A stretch of 64,000 bases of DNA, from the NCBI GenBank assembly GCA_039707465.1, contig CM077645.1, forward strand, positions 149,415,503-149,479,502, written 5' to 3'. Position 1 is the stretch's first letter. Every line of letters begins with the position of its first letter. The notes under the pieces were generated by a model. It saw only the letters and a list, made by a program, of their open reading frames with translations. It did not search any database and was not told where the DNA came from. Of the stretch, positions 43,722 to 54,954 are shown piece after piece. This DNA comes from Rhabdophis nuchalis (taxonomy: Eukaryota; Chordata; Lepidosauria; Squamata; Natricidae). The translations under genes and the position numbers were made by a program.

Positions 43722-45430
43722 GGAGATGCAAGTGCCTAGAGGTAGAGCTCTTACCTCACAAGCAGGAGGTTGTGAGTTTGATCCTTCTGTCTTGAAAGAG
43801 GCGGTGGTGAGGCCCCTCCTCAAGAAGCCGTCCCTGGACCCAGCTTTATTAGAGAACTATCGTCCGGTCTCCAACCTTCACTTTCTGGTGAAGGTTGTTG
43901 AGAGTGTGGTAGCCCAACAGTTTCCGCGACACCTGGAGGAAGTTGATTATCTAGACCCGCGCCAGTCCGGCTTCCGACCCGGTCACAGTACCGAGACGGC
44001 ATTGGTCGCGTTGGTTGATGATCTCTGGAGGGCGCGGGATAGAGGTTATTCCTCTATCCTAGTCCTGTTAGACCTCTCAGCGGCTTTCGATACCATTGAC
44101 CATGGTATCCTATTGCACCGACTGGGGGGGTTGGGGCTGGTCGGTCGCAATATGTGTTGACGGGAGGGCAGAGGTCGACCTCGAGGCCTCTCCTATGTGG
44201 GGTCCCTCAGGGGTCGGTCCTCTCGCCCCTCCTTTTCAACACATATATGAAGCTGCTGGGTGAGATCATCCGTGGTTTTGGGGTGGAGTACCATCTGTAC
44301 GCTGATGACACTCAGTTGTACATATCCACCCCAGACCACCCCAACGATGCCGTCGAAGTGCTGTCCCGGTGTTTGGAGGCCGTACGGATCTGGATGGGTG
44401 GTAACAAACTCAGGCTCAACCCTGCCAAGACCGAGTGGCTGTGGTTTCCGGCACCCCGGTTCAGCCAGATTACTCCAACTCTGGCCATTGGGGGCGAAAC
44501 ATTGGCCCCCGTGGAGAGGGCGCGCAATTTGGGTGTCCTCCTGGATTCCCGGCTGTCCTTGGAGGACCATGTGGCAGCCGTGGCCAGGGGGGCGTTTCAT
44601 CAGGTACGCCTGATGCGCCAATTGCGCCCCTTACTGGACCGGGCTGCCCTTCGCACAGTCACTCAAGCTCTTGTGACGTCCCGTCTCGACTACTGTAATG
44701 CTCTCTACATGGGGCTTCCCTTGAGGTGCACTCGAAAGCTACAGCTAGTCCAAAACGCAGCCGCGCGGGTAATTACGGGAGCTACCAGAAGCTCCCATAT
44801 AACACCAATCCTGCGCGAGCTGCATTGGCTTCCTGTGGTCTTTCGGGTGCGCTTCAAGGTCTTGACGACCATCTTTAAAGCGCTCCATGGCTCGGGGCCT
44901 AGTTATATGCGAGACCGTCTCGTGCCCCATACATCCCTTAGACCGATACGCTCCCACAGAGAGGGCCTTCTCAGGGTGCCGTCGGCGTGACAATGCCGAC
45001 TGGCGACACCCAGGGGAAGAGCCTTCTCTGTGGCGGGCCCTGCCCTTTGGAACGACCTACCCCCTGAACTCCGGACCATCACCGACCTCCGCCTCTTCCG
45101 CCAATGTCTAAAGACATACTTTTTTCATCAAGCCGGCCTAGCCTAACCTCCCATGGGGACTGTAGAAAAGTTTTAAATTGGGTTTTAATTAATAATTGGT
45201 TTTAGCACAGGTTTGGGATTTAATATATATTTTAAATTATTTATGTTCTATTTTTGTATGTTTTTTAAATTTCCTGTGCGCCGCCCTGGGTCCTTTGCGG
45301 AGAAGGGCGGGATATAAATGTAATAAAAATAAATAAAATCCTAGGTAGAGACACATGTAGGGGTCTCCTGCTTGGGCAGGGGGTTGGACTAGATGACCTG
45401 CAAGGTCCATTCCAACTCTGTTAATCTGTA
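43722..45430 (+). mobile_element. CR1-tailed SINE split by an L2-like insertion
   Basis: Head 43722-43785 (GCCTAGAGGTAGAGCTCTT, TTGTGAGTTTGATCCT) and tail 45343-45430 (AGGTAGAG..., GGGTCTCCTGCTTGGGCAGG, TTGGACTAGATGACCTGC) are the two halves of one SINE of the 41543-41692 family. The sequence between is an L2. Confidence 0.8.
43786..45337 (+). mobile_element. L2-like LINE, 5'-truncated, inserted in a SINE
   Basis: Encodes the reverse transcriptase from [20 protein letters not shown] through [30 protein letters not shown] and YADDTQLY to the conserved C-terminus. It is broken by a deletion of about 40 bp at 44140 that removes the WFSSYLSDRSQ segment, and by further frame changes near 44990. 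ATCCT repeats at 43781-43785 and 45338-45342 as the target duplication. Confidence 0.9.
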
Positions 45431-47340
45431 AAGTGGAAATAAGGGAATTTGTAAAGAGATGAAAAGAGTTCAGATTTAAGCTGAAACAAAATTAGTGCCT
45501 GTAAAGAATCCAAAGCAGAACACTTGAGGGTTTGTCCCTAATCTGGTGGATACAGTTTTCATCTTTCTCAATTTCCTAAATCTGTGTGAATTCATCGTAG
45601 TAAATTCTTTGTAAAATATTAGTGATTGTTCTCTTTCATTTATTTCTTGTTCAGCTGTTTTCCAGAGTCCATTTCCCAGGGTTATTCCAGTAGGTGGCGC
45701 TTCATGCTTGATCCAGTTTATTCTCCTTCCAAATATAGTATGAAACTCTTCAAAGTCAAGAAGGCATGGATGAGGAGGCTGATGGTGTGGTTGTACTTTG
45801 CTGAGAGGTATGTAATCTATAAGCATGCTTGAGACACAGACACACACATATACAAAGTCCTTGTCAAGAACTGTCAGTGAAAAGAAGTTGAAAAATCTAT
45901 TCTGTCAAAAGGCACCCAGTTCTAATCTACTGTTATCATAGTCAAGTTTTAACTAGAAAATTCCTTAGGTTATAAGTTAAATGTCAGAAACAATTAATTT
46001 GGTGCTTGAAATATGAAGCGAACAACTGTCCTTTGGAGGAAGCCTGACAGCTTTATGGATGTCATTTTGGACTCAGTTAAAATGAGCTTTGCATGCCAAA
46101 GAATTTGAATGTGTCATATTCCTCTTAGGAGCGCCATCGTGTTTTCTCTTTGCTGCTTTGGTTACTTCTATGCAAGGTTGTTATTGTACAGTTACAGTCT
46201 TATTGATGGTATTTCTTGGAAAAGTGATGGGAATGGCATCTTCCCTTTGTAACATCCAGTATGTCCCCATTTTTATTCCATTTTTATTTGTTTTTTTCTA
46301 GAAAAGTAATCAAATACCCAATAATACCTTTTAACTGGTTGCCCTAAGGTTCTCTGGTAAAAGTTCAGAGTTTAAAATTGGCAGTGTCCTTAGCTAGTTA
46401 AGGCCAAAGCTGAATAATATAATGAGAAAGGGTCTGCATGCCCTTTCTGTTTGGAATGGAGTTTTAATTATAAATAGAGGACACCAAGTTGTTTGCATGC
46501 AAAAAAAAAAAAAAAAGTCTTGAAGGACAAATACATCAGGATAAATCCTCTCCTCCACTAATAAGATGTTTGAACTTTAGTTTTTAAGGAAGCTGAAGCC
46601 CTCATCTCTTTTTGTTATGATGATTTAATAATTAAGATTTTAGACTCCTCTCAGCAATACGATATCCTTAGAGAGATGTGCATAAGCAGTGCCACTATTT
46701 CTCCCAATTGCAAATTCTGGAAAAGTATCTAAATAACAATTCTGTGATTTTAGTATATGGCAAATATAAGAAAAGATGTTCAATGTAATATGGTAAAGCA
46801 ACTCTCCTTAAAAGTATTGTAGTGGCCTGGTTGTACCTACTGCATGAAATGTAGGCAGCCTAAAACCTCCTTTCTTTAAATTATATACCAGTGCTTTTGA
46901 CATGCTCCAATATTACCATCTGCCTTTGTGTGTAGCTCGGTAATGAATGCTGACACAATCTATATTCCAGATAGTTACCTCAATGTAACCCTGCCATGTG
47001 AAAAATAGAGCTCCCAAAGCTTATATTACATTTCTGGCAAAGAAAAATGTGAAGAAAAAGTGACAAATTCTATAGCATAACTTTCTGCTCTTATAGTATT
47101 CCCTTCCCTCCTTTGGAAAATGGACCAAACTTACAAGACATAAACAAAATAAATCTTTATTAAAAAAATAAAATAAAATGTAAAACCTTTATTTTTAAAG
47201 AACAAAATGCAGATATTCAAGATTAAGAAATCCAGGATTTACCCAAATTTCTCATTTTTCTGGAAGTTGCTCTACTCAAGGTCTGGTAACCACCAACTTG
47301 TTGCAATGTGGAAAGTCACCAAGATCTGACTCTTCTAAAA
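45431..47340. other. unique intergenic sequence upstream of EEF1E1
   Basis: No repeat or exon recognised apart from a poly-A tract (46500-46515). Holds the CTCF-type motif at 45687. Confidence 0.45.
45687..45701 (+). promoter_or_regulatory. CTCF-type motif
   Basis: CCAGTAGGTGGCGCT matches every position of the degenerate CTCF core CCASYAGRKGGCRSY. It lies in apparently single-copy sequence about 4.5 kb upstream of the EEF1E1 start. Occupancy is unknown. Confidence 0.5.
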
Positions 47341-47371
47341 GTCTTTGAGTAGGGTGTGATATGGTATAGTA

Positions 47372-47947
47372 CCGTGATGGCGAATCTATGACACCCATGC
47401 CACAGGTGGCACGTGGAGCCATTTGTCAGGGCACGTGAGGTGATACCCTGTCAGCTGAATTCGCCCTTTTTCCATGCTTTTTTCACCATCCTCAGGCACC
47501 AGAGGCTTTATAGGAGCCTGGGGAGGGTGAAAAGAGCCCCCCCCGCCCCCTCTGGAGGCCCTCCGGAGGCTTCATGAACTTCCCTGAAGCCTCCGAGCAC
47601 ACAAAATGATGCGTCGCCGAAACCAGAAGTGACATCCGATTTGCTTGGAGCGTCATTTTGAGTGGTCGGGAGGCTTCAGGGAAGCCTCCTAAAGGTCGCT
47701 GAAGCCTCCGGAGGGCCTCTGGGGGGGGGGCGGGGGAGGCTGTTTTCTCCCTCTCCATGCTCCTATAAAGCGTCTGGAGCCTGGGGAGAGCGAAAAGAGC
47801 ATGCAAAAAATGGGTCGGGCCTGTAGTGCACGCATGCGCACTGGGGGGGTGTCGCACATTGCATTATGGGTGCGGCAGGCCCATGCACAATCCTCCTGTG
47901 CTCCCCCCACTTATGGCACACGAGCCAAAAAAGGTTCGCCATCGCTG
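47372..47947. mobile_element. hAT-like MITE, CAGTGATGG-type, 576 bp, exact TSD
   Basis: Starts CCGTGATGGCGAATC and ends GGTTCGCCATCGCTG. Flanked by exact GTATAGTA at 47364-47371 and 47948-47955. Interior is GC-rich with inverted GAAGCCTCC motifs that create spurious open frames. Confidence 0.88.
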
Positions 47948-48279
47948 GTATAGTAGATCTAGATGTAATACACCATTATTAAAATAAAGACATGAAGTAT
48001 CAATGGCTAGGAATTTCTGAGGTTGTTTTTAATTTTTCTTTTTGATGTTATATAATTTCTATGCAGCTCTTTTATAATTTATAATATATATACACACATC
48101 TCTCTCTGTGTGTATCTCTGTGTGTGTATGCTGATACATACATGAAGGGAGACTAGTATAGATCTATTTCAAGCTGTTTAGCTGTCATCAGCTAGCCATA
48201 CCCTTACTGGCATTTGAACCTGGGCTATTTTGCATGTTAGGCAGTTATAATAACCTCTGAGCTACAAGCTCTCCTACTA

Positions 48280-48324
48280 TACATACATACATACATACAT
48301 ACATACATACATACATACATACAT

Positions 48325-48396
<72 letters not shown>
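48280..48396. repeat. (ACAT)n to (ACAG)n compound microsatellite
   Basis: About 12 ACAT units pass directly into about 18 ACAG units, ending at the start of a SINE. Confidence 0.95.
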
Positions 48397-48397
<1 letters not shown>

Positions 48398-48815
48398 TAG
48401 TGGGACTCAGTGGCTAAGATGCTGAGCTTGTCGATCAGACAGGTCAGCAGTTTGGAGATTCGAATCCCTAGTGCTGCCTAACGAAGTGAGGTCCCATTAT
48501 TTGTCCTACCTTCTGTAAACCTAGCAATTCGAAAGCACGTAAAAATGCAAGTAGAAAAATGGGAATCACCTTTGGTAGGAAGGTAACAGTATTCTGTGTG
48601 CCTTTAGCATTTAGCCATGCCGGCCAGATGCCGGCCACATGGAGACATCTTCAGACAGCGCTGACTCTTCGGCTTTGAAATGGAGATGAGAGTCGGGAAT
48701 GACTAGCATACATGTACGAGGAGACCACATGGAGACATCTTCAGACAGCGCTGACTCTTCGGCTTTGAAATGGAGATGAGAGTTGGGAATGACTAGCACA
48801 CATGTGGGAGGAGAA
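48398..48815 (+). mobile_element. tRNA-headed SINE (long family) with duplicated tail
   Basis: Head GGGACTCAGTGGCTAAGATG and GATTCGAATCCCTAGTGCTG. The 90-bp segment 48635-48724 is repeated at 48725-48814. Confidence 0.85.
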
Positions 48816-49095
48816 ACTTTATCACATATATATCTAGATCTATCTATCTATCTAAATCAAACATTAATTGCAGTAGTAAATTAATAATAATTCCAATACA
48901 TTCTGAGGGTATTAAATCTCATGCTTTTCTCCCTTGGTCAAGTAACTACTTCTTTGTTAAAAAAAAAAAGCTCCAACTTCCTATTTTGCAAAAGGGGACA
49001 AGGTTTAGGTGATCTGATTTTGTAAATGACTTAAAACATGTGACTTTTCCTTGTGTAGCCTTTATATGTATGGGTGCTCAGAGTTATCTACAGAG

Positions 49096-49186
49096 CAGGG
49101 GGCTCCAACCTTGAAAACTTTAACCCTGGAGGACTTCAACTCCCAGAATTCTGAGAGTTGATGTCCACCAAGATTGGAGATCCCTG
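49096..49186. mobile_element. hairpin MITE (hAT, Buster-like), exact TSD
   Basis: 91 bp, more diverged arms than the others. Flanked by exact CTACAGAG at 49088-49095 and 49187-49194. Confidence 0.85.
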
Positions 49187-49194
49187 CTACAGAG

Positions 49195-49859
49195 GATGCT
49201 AGTTGTTGTATCTCAGGCGGAGAAAATGTCTTAAAGAAAGCCCATATGCCTGTCCTTTCTAAATCGTGGGGACTGCCCTTAAATGCAAAAGGATAACAGC
49301 TGGATAACTGCAAGGAGGATAAGAATGGATTACTGAAAGAGTTTTGGTGAAGGGTTGCTCAAAATTTGAAGCCAATGAGTAGCCTATTCTAGAACACAAA
49401 TGTATTTGTTGACATTTTATTTAGAAATTTATATCATCTTTTAGTTTGAATGTTACTAAAAAAAGGAGTGTATTTTGAAATATACCTTTGATACTATTAA
49501 AACATGTATTGAATATTAATGTAACCGAGACCAATTATATATAATATAGAGAGTCAGTTGCCTTCAACTTGATTTCTACTAACCTAAATCAGTCTCTAAT
49601 ATAATTTAATCTAATCTAAAAGATTTAAAAGGAAAGATTTGTCAAATTATAATGGATCCTCCATCTTATAATGAAATTATATGAATTATATGAATGAAAT
49701 TGTTTTTTATTGTTTTATTTTTTTATACCGCCTCCTCTCCCCGAAGGGAATCGGAGCGGTGCACAGGGAATAAAAACCAATATAAAATACATAGAAAAAA
49801 TAAATAGCTAAGAAACGAATTAAACAATGGATTCTTCAAATTATAATGAAGCCCCCCTC
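49195..49859. other. AT-rich sequence with a short antisense L2 tail
   Basis: About 49715-49800 is a minus-strand L2-type 3' end (antisense ATACCGCCTCCTCTCCCCGA). The remainder is unrecognised. Confidence 0.5.
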
Positions 49860-52736
49860 ATTCACAATCTGGTTTTAGAGGGGGAGTGGACTTGGTGGGT
49901 ATTACGGAGACCTGGTTGGGCCAAGAGGGGGTGTGCCCCTCGTTGAAATGTGCCCACCAGGTTACTGTGCATTTCATCAGCCACAAGCCCAGGGTCGGGG
50001 TGGGGGGGTGTCGGTTGTCATAAAGGAGGGTCTGGACCCGAGGGAGACCACTGTGCCGCAGACAGCCGGCTGTGAGTCTCTATGTGTGAAGTGGGGTCAT
50101 GGGAGGCAGTTGGGCTTGCTGATTGTGTACCTGGCTTCCCGCTATGTATCAGCAGCCCTACCCGAGCTTCTCAATGTGATAGCCGAGATGGTGCTTGATA
50201 CACCCAGGCTGTTAGTCATGGGGGATTTCAACCTGCCATTGATAGGCGAGGCATCTGAGACGGCACGGGAGTTCATGGCCTCCATGACGGCCATGGACCT
50301 GACGCAGTTAGTTCATGACCCCACCCACACTGGAGGACACACGCTGGACTTAGTTTTTGTCTCCGGCCAGTGGTTGAGTGATCTGGGTTTAGGGGAAATA
50401 GCCGTCAAACCCCTGTCATGGTCAGATCACTCTCTCCTTTGGTTGGGCTTTCCAACCGCTGCATCCCACCGTGGGGAGGTGGAACCGGAACCCTGAGAGG
50501 TTCCAAATGGAGCTTGGGCCAATACCTGAGACCCTGACCCACGACTCAACTGAGGACCTAGTGGCCGCTTGGAATAGTGCGGCCACGGAGGCCCTGGACT
50601 GGGTCGTGCCTTTGTGGCCGCTTACCTGGCGCCGAACCACCTTGGCTCCCTGGTTTTCCGAAGAGCTGAGGGTGATGAAGCATCGGAAGAGATGCCTAGA
50701 GAGCGGTTGGAGGGCCATCCGCTCCAAGTCTGACCGGACACTGGTAAGGTCGCACTTGAAGACCTACCTAGTGGCGATAGGAGCGGTGAAGCGTAATTAT
50801 GTCTCCGCTCTTATCGCGTCTGCAGATAACCGCCCTGCCACCCTGGGTGACCCGCTCCCTTCTTCACCAGAGGGTGTGAGATGCCCCCTTGCAGGGTCGT
50901 GCGGAGGAATTTGGGTGTTATCTGCATGATAAAATTGATCAGATCTGGGACGGATTGGCCTCCGATTGGACTAGTTCAGATGGGCTGACAGAGGCAGGTC
51001 TTGAGTCTGCTATTTGGGAAGAGTTCGATCCTGTGACTCCTGAGGACATGGACAGGATGCTGGGGCGGCTGAACGCCACCACATGTTTATTGGACCCGTG
51101 GCCCTCCTGGTTGGTACTGGCCTCCCGGGAGGTTACACGAGGCTGGCTCCAGGGAATTGTCAATGCTTCTTTAAGTGAGGGGTTTCTGCCGGCCGCCTTG
51201 AAAGAGGCGGTGGTGAGGCCCCTCCTCAAGAAGCCCACTCTGGACCCGGCTGTGTTGGCCAACTACCGTCCTGTCTCCAACCTCCGATTTCTTGTGAAGG
51301 TTGTTGAGAGTGTGGTGGCGCGGCAGCTCCTGGAGGAAACTGTCTATCTGGACTCGCGCCAGTTCGGCTTCCGGCCTGGATACAGCACAGAGATGGCATT
51401 GGTCGCGTTGGTGGATGATCTCTGGAGGGCTCGGGATAGGGGTTGTTCCTCTATCCTGGTCCTGTTAGATCTCTCAGCGGCTTTTGATACCATCGACCAT
51501 GGTATCATGCTGCGCTGGCTGGAGGGGCTGGGGGGCACCGTTTTACGGTGGTTCTCCTCCTACCTCTCCGACCGGTCACAATTTGTGTTGGCAGGGGAGC
51601 AGAGGTCGACATCAAGGTGCCTCACTTGCGGGGTACCACAGGGGCCGGTCCTCTTGCCTCTCCTGTTCAACATTTATATGAAGCCGTTGGGTGAGATCAT
51701 CCGTGGTTTCGGGGTAGAGTTCCACCAGTACGCTGACGATACTCAGCTGTACATCTCTATCCTGGACCACCCCAACGATGCCGTGGAAGTGATGTCCCGG
51801 TGTCTGGACGCCGTGGGAGTCTGGATGGGGAGAAACAGGCTCCGACTCAACCCGTCCAAGACCGAGTGGCTGTGGCTTCCAGCGTCACAATATAGCCAGT
51901 TGGTTCCATCTCTGGCTATTGGGGGCGAGTCATTGGCCCCTACAGAGAGGGCTCGCAACTTGGGTGTCCTCCTGGACTCTCGGCTGTCTCTAGAAGACCA
52001 TATGACAGCCGTGGCCAGGGGGGCTTTTTATCAGGTTCGCCTGATACGCCAGTTGTGCCCCTTTCTGGATCGTGATGCTTTACGCACGGTCACTCAAGCC
52101 CTCGTCATCTCCCGTCTGGACTACTGCAACGCTCTCTACATGGGGCTCCCTTTGAGGTGCACCCGGAGGCTCCAGTTAGTTCAGAATGTGGCCGCGCGGG
52201 GGATTCTGGGGGTGTCTAGATGCTCCCACGTGACACCTCTCCTGCACGAGTTGAACTGGGTGCCTGTGGCTTTCCAGGTGCGCTTCAAGGTACTAGTAAC
52301 CACCTTTAAAATGCTCCATGGCAAGGGACCTGGTTACCTGCGAGACCGCCTCCTGCTACCGAACACCTCCCACCGATCAGTTCGCTCCCACAGAGAGGGC
52401 CTCCTCAGGGTGCCGTCGGTCAGGCAATGCCGGCTGGCGACCACTAGGGGGAGAGCCTTCTCTGTGGCAGCTCCGGCCCTCTGGAATGACCTACCCCCTG
52501 ACCTACGGACGACCACAGACCTGCGCCTTTTCCGTCGGGCCTTGAAGACCTATTTATTTCGTGTGGCCAGCCTGGCGTAGTTTTAATTGTTTTTAGTAGG
52601 GGTTTTAGTAGGGTTTTAGGACAGGCTAATCATTTAATATATTTTTAACGTATTTTATGTTTTATACTATTGATTTTTATTGTTGCCTGTACACTGCCCT
52701 GAGTCCCGAAAGGGAGAAGGGCGGTATAAAAATCAA

Positions 52737-52806
<70 letters not shown>
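49860..52806 (+). mobile_element. L2-like LINE, 2.9 kb, endonuclease and reverse transcriptase
   Basis: Non-LTR retrotransposon of the L2/CR1 group. The apurinic endonuclease part reads VGITETWLG near 49893, LLVMGDFNLP and WSDHSLLWLG (to 50496). A second frame covers 50471-50929 and a third, 50889-52580, gives 563 codons of reverse transcriptase: LDLSAAFD about 193-200, GVPQG 248-252, YADDTQLY 281-288, LDYCNALYMGL and the C-terminal RSHREGLLRVPS. Two frameshifts separate the three frames, so the copy is dead. 3' UTR has GCCCTGAGTCCCGAAAGGGA, then a (TAA)n tail from 52736. The 5' end is truncated. Confidence 0.92.
52736..52806. repeat. (TAA)n microsatellite seeded by L2 tail
   Basis: About 23 TAA units directly follow the L2 3' terminus. 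Confidence 0.95.
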
Positions 52807-52929
52807 TTTTTTCCTCTTGAGTATCATTTTGGTCTTTTTGGATTTCATAGCAAATCACAGAGAAAACCAGGAGCTTTATCATTTCCTAACACTTCATTTT
52901 TGCCTTTTAGTGAGGAGAATTTATCATTG

Positions 52930-52983
52930 TAAGTGTGTGTGTGAGAGAGAGAGAGAGAGAGATAGGGAGAGAGAGAGAGAAAG
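52930..52983. repeat. (GT)n(GA)n microsatellite
   Basis: Short GT run followed by GA dinucleotides with one GATAGG interruption. Confidence 0.9.
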
Positions 52984-53671
52984 GTATCTATCTGATCACT
53001 AGCAGCTTGATTCGTAGCAGCTGTTGTGAATAAGACTTGTGTAAGAGTAGCGAATGTGTTAAGGAAGTGTTGTTAGCACCTGAGGCTGGGTCTATTGGCA
53101 CATTTTCAGCAGTAGGCTCTTGAATTTGCCCCATGTGAAGTGATGGCAGCTTGTCATGAAATGTTTGTAACATTTTCCTGATACTATGACTTTACCCCAG
53201 AAAGCGATATGACTTCAATACTGCCTTTAAACTCAAGGATTTAGCTAGAAGAGGCAAATGCCAGACACCATTTGTATTCTGTCAGCTGTGTTACCTACCT
53301 ACCCACTAACCTATCTGGATAAGTAGGGTTGATTTACACATAATGCTAAGTCATAAGGAATCGATTATACCAAACCAAAAGCAAACCACATTATAATTTA
53401 GTGTTATGGCTAGGCGTTGTTTATGATTTGTTGTGTTTTGAACTATAAACAGGCAGTTTTAGTGCATACGATCAAGTTTTGCACTTGCATTAGTTTTCCC
53501 CTTGTTCATGTCATAATTAACAGGAAGCATTACAACAATAATAATACCTAAATTTCTAAGTCCAATTCAATGTGCTGGTCCTTATTTTTATAACAGTTGG
53601 GATTTTCGAACCTGGGGGAACCAGATTTGGGAAATCAATCTGTGAAATGTTGTTAGAATCCAACTCCTACC
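52984..53671. other. intergenic, nothing recognised
   Basis: Unique-looking sequence without exon or named repeat. Confidence 0.4.
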
Positions 53672-53908
53672 CCTGTTTCCCTGAAAATAAGACCTCTCCA
53701 GATAATAAGCCCAATTGGGCTTTTGTGTTCATGCGCTAAAATAAGCCCTCCCCCAAAATATTGCAACACAGCAGCAGCCATGAGGTGACTACGCTCGCCA
53801 CCTCCTGCACCTAAAAAATAATAAGACCTCCCTGAAAATAAGGACAAGCACTTATTTCGGGGGTCAAAAGAAAAGAAGACCCTGTCTTATTTTCGGGGAA
53901 ATACAGTA
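53672..53908. mobile_element. non-autonomous DNA transposon, GAAAATAAGAC-type
   Basis: Opposite-orientation relative of 1354-1616: begins CTGTTTCCCTGAAAATAAGA, ends CTTATTTTCGGGGAAATACA. Confidence 0.65.
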
Positions 53909-53932
53909 TTATCTACAGAAATGTACATAAAG

Positions 53933-54280
53933 TTAAAGGTTCCCCTTGCACAGATGTGCTAGTCATTCCTGACTCTAGGGGAGGTGCTCATCTCTGTTTC
54001 AAAGCCGAAGAGCCAGCGCTGTCCAAAGACATCTCCATGGTCATGTGACCGGCATGACTAGACGTCAAAGGCGCATGGAATGCTGTTACCTTCCCACCAA
54101 AGGTGGTCCCTATTTTTCTACTTGCATTTTTACATGCTTTCGAACTGTTAGATTGGCAGAAGCTGGGACAAGTAACGGTAGTTCACTACATTACGCGGCA
54201 CTAGGGATTCGAACCGCCGAACTGCCAACCTTTCTGATCGACAAGTTCAGCATCTTAGCCACTGAGCCATCGCATCCTGG
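53933..54280 (-). mobile_element. tRNA-headed SINE (long family)
   Basis: Minus-strand head TGGCTCAGTGGCTAAGATGC and GGTTCGAATCCCTAGTGCCG; the 3' end is AACCTTTAACTTT-like. Confidence 0.85.
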
Positions 54281-54847
54281 CAATGAACATGGATAGTGTC
54301 ATTTTTAATCCAGCAAACATCTAAAGGAGATGGGCCTATTATCTCTCCTTGACTTACTCCAACATGAGTTGTCAAAATGCTGGGTTCTCTGTCACAACAG
54401 GTCAGGCAGGCAGTGACTTGGAAATTTTTTCCCAGTGATGAAACTAAAGCAATCTCAGGCCACAATAAAACCATTTAAACTAGAACTAATTTGCAAGTTA
54501 TCTAGTACTGGCTTATTAAAATGAAACATGTTTATTATTTTTCTTTCCCCCTCTTCATTAGTTTAACAAAAAAAGGTCCTGTACCTTGCTCTGAATTCCC
54601 ACCTTAGTTTCCATGCTCCTGGATTAAGAAAAACATCCTGTCATAATCTTAAAGAATAAGTATGATCATCTGTAGCAGGGAATTCAGAAAAGCCAAATAG
54701 AGTTGGTATTGATTAGTTCAGGGATGAGAGATACCTGGAAAACCTCAGGTTGGGATCAAACTAGGAATGGGGAAAAAACATCCTAGAGTAAAAAGCACCT
54801 TTGAGACAAAGCATGACTTAGATGACTGAATCATAGACATCCTAGAG

Positions 54848-54946
54848 CAGGGGTCTGCAAAGTTGGCTCTTTTAAGCTATGCTGGCTGGGGAACTCTGGG
54901 AGTTGAAGTCCACCAGTCTTAAAAGAGCCAACTTTGCAGACCCCTG
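54848..54946. mobile_element. hairpin MITE (hAT, Buster-like), exact TSD
   Basis: 99 bp CAGGGGTCTGCAAAGTTGGC...GCAGACCCCTG. Flanked by exact TCCTAGAG at 54840-54847 and 54947-54954. Confidence 0.92.
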
Positions 54947-54954
54947 TCCTAGAG

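Noticed and set aside
48280..48396. Regularly repeated array considered as CRISPR-like
   Set aside because: Pure tetranucleotide microsatellite without spacers, in a vertebrate genome.
54180..54280. tRNA gene candidate (minus strand)
   Set aside because: B-box-like GGTTCGAATCC is the head of a SINE repeated elsewhere in the window; no complete cloverleaf gene.
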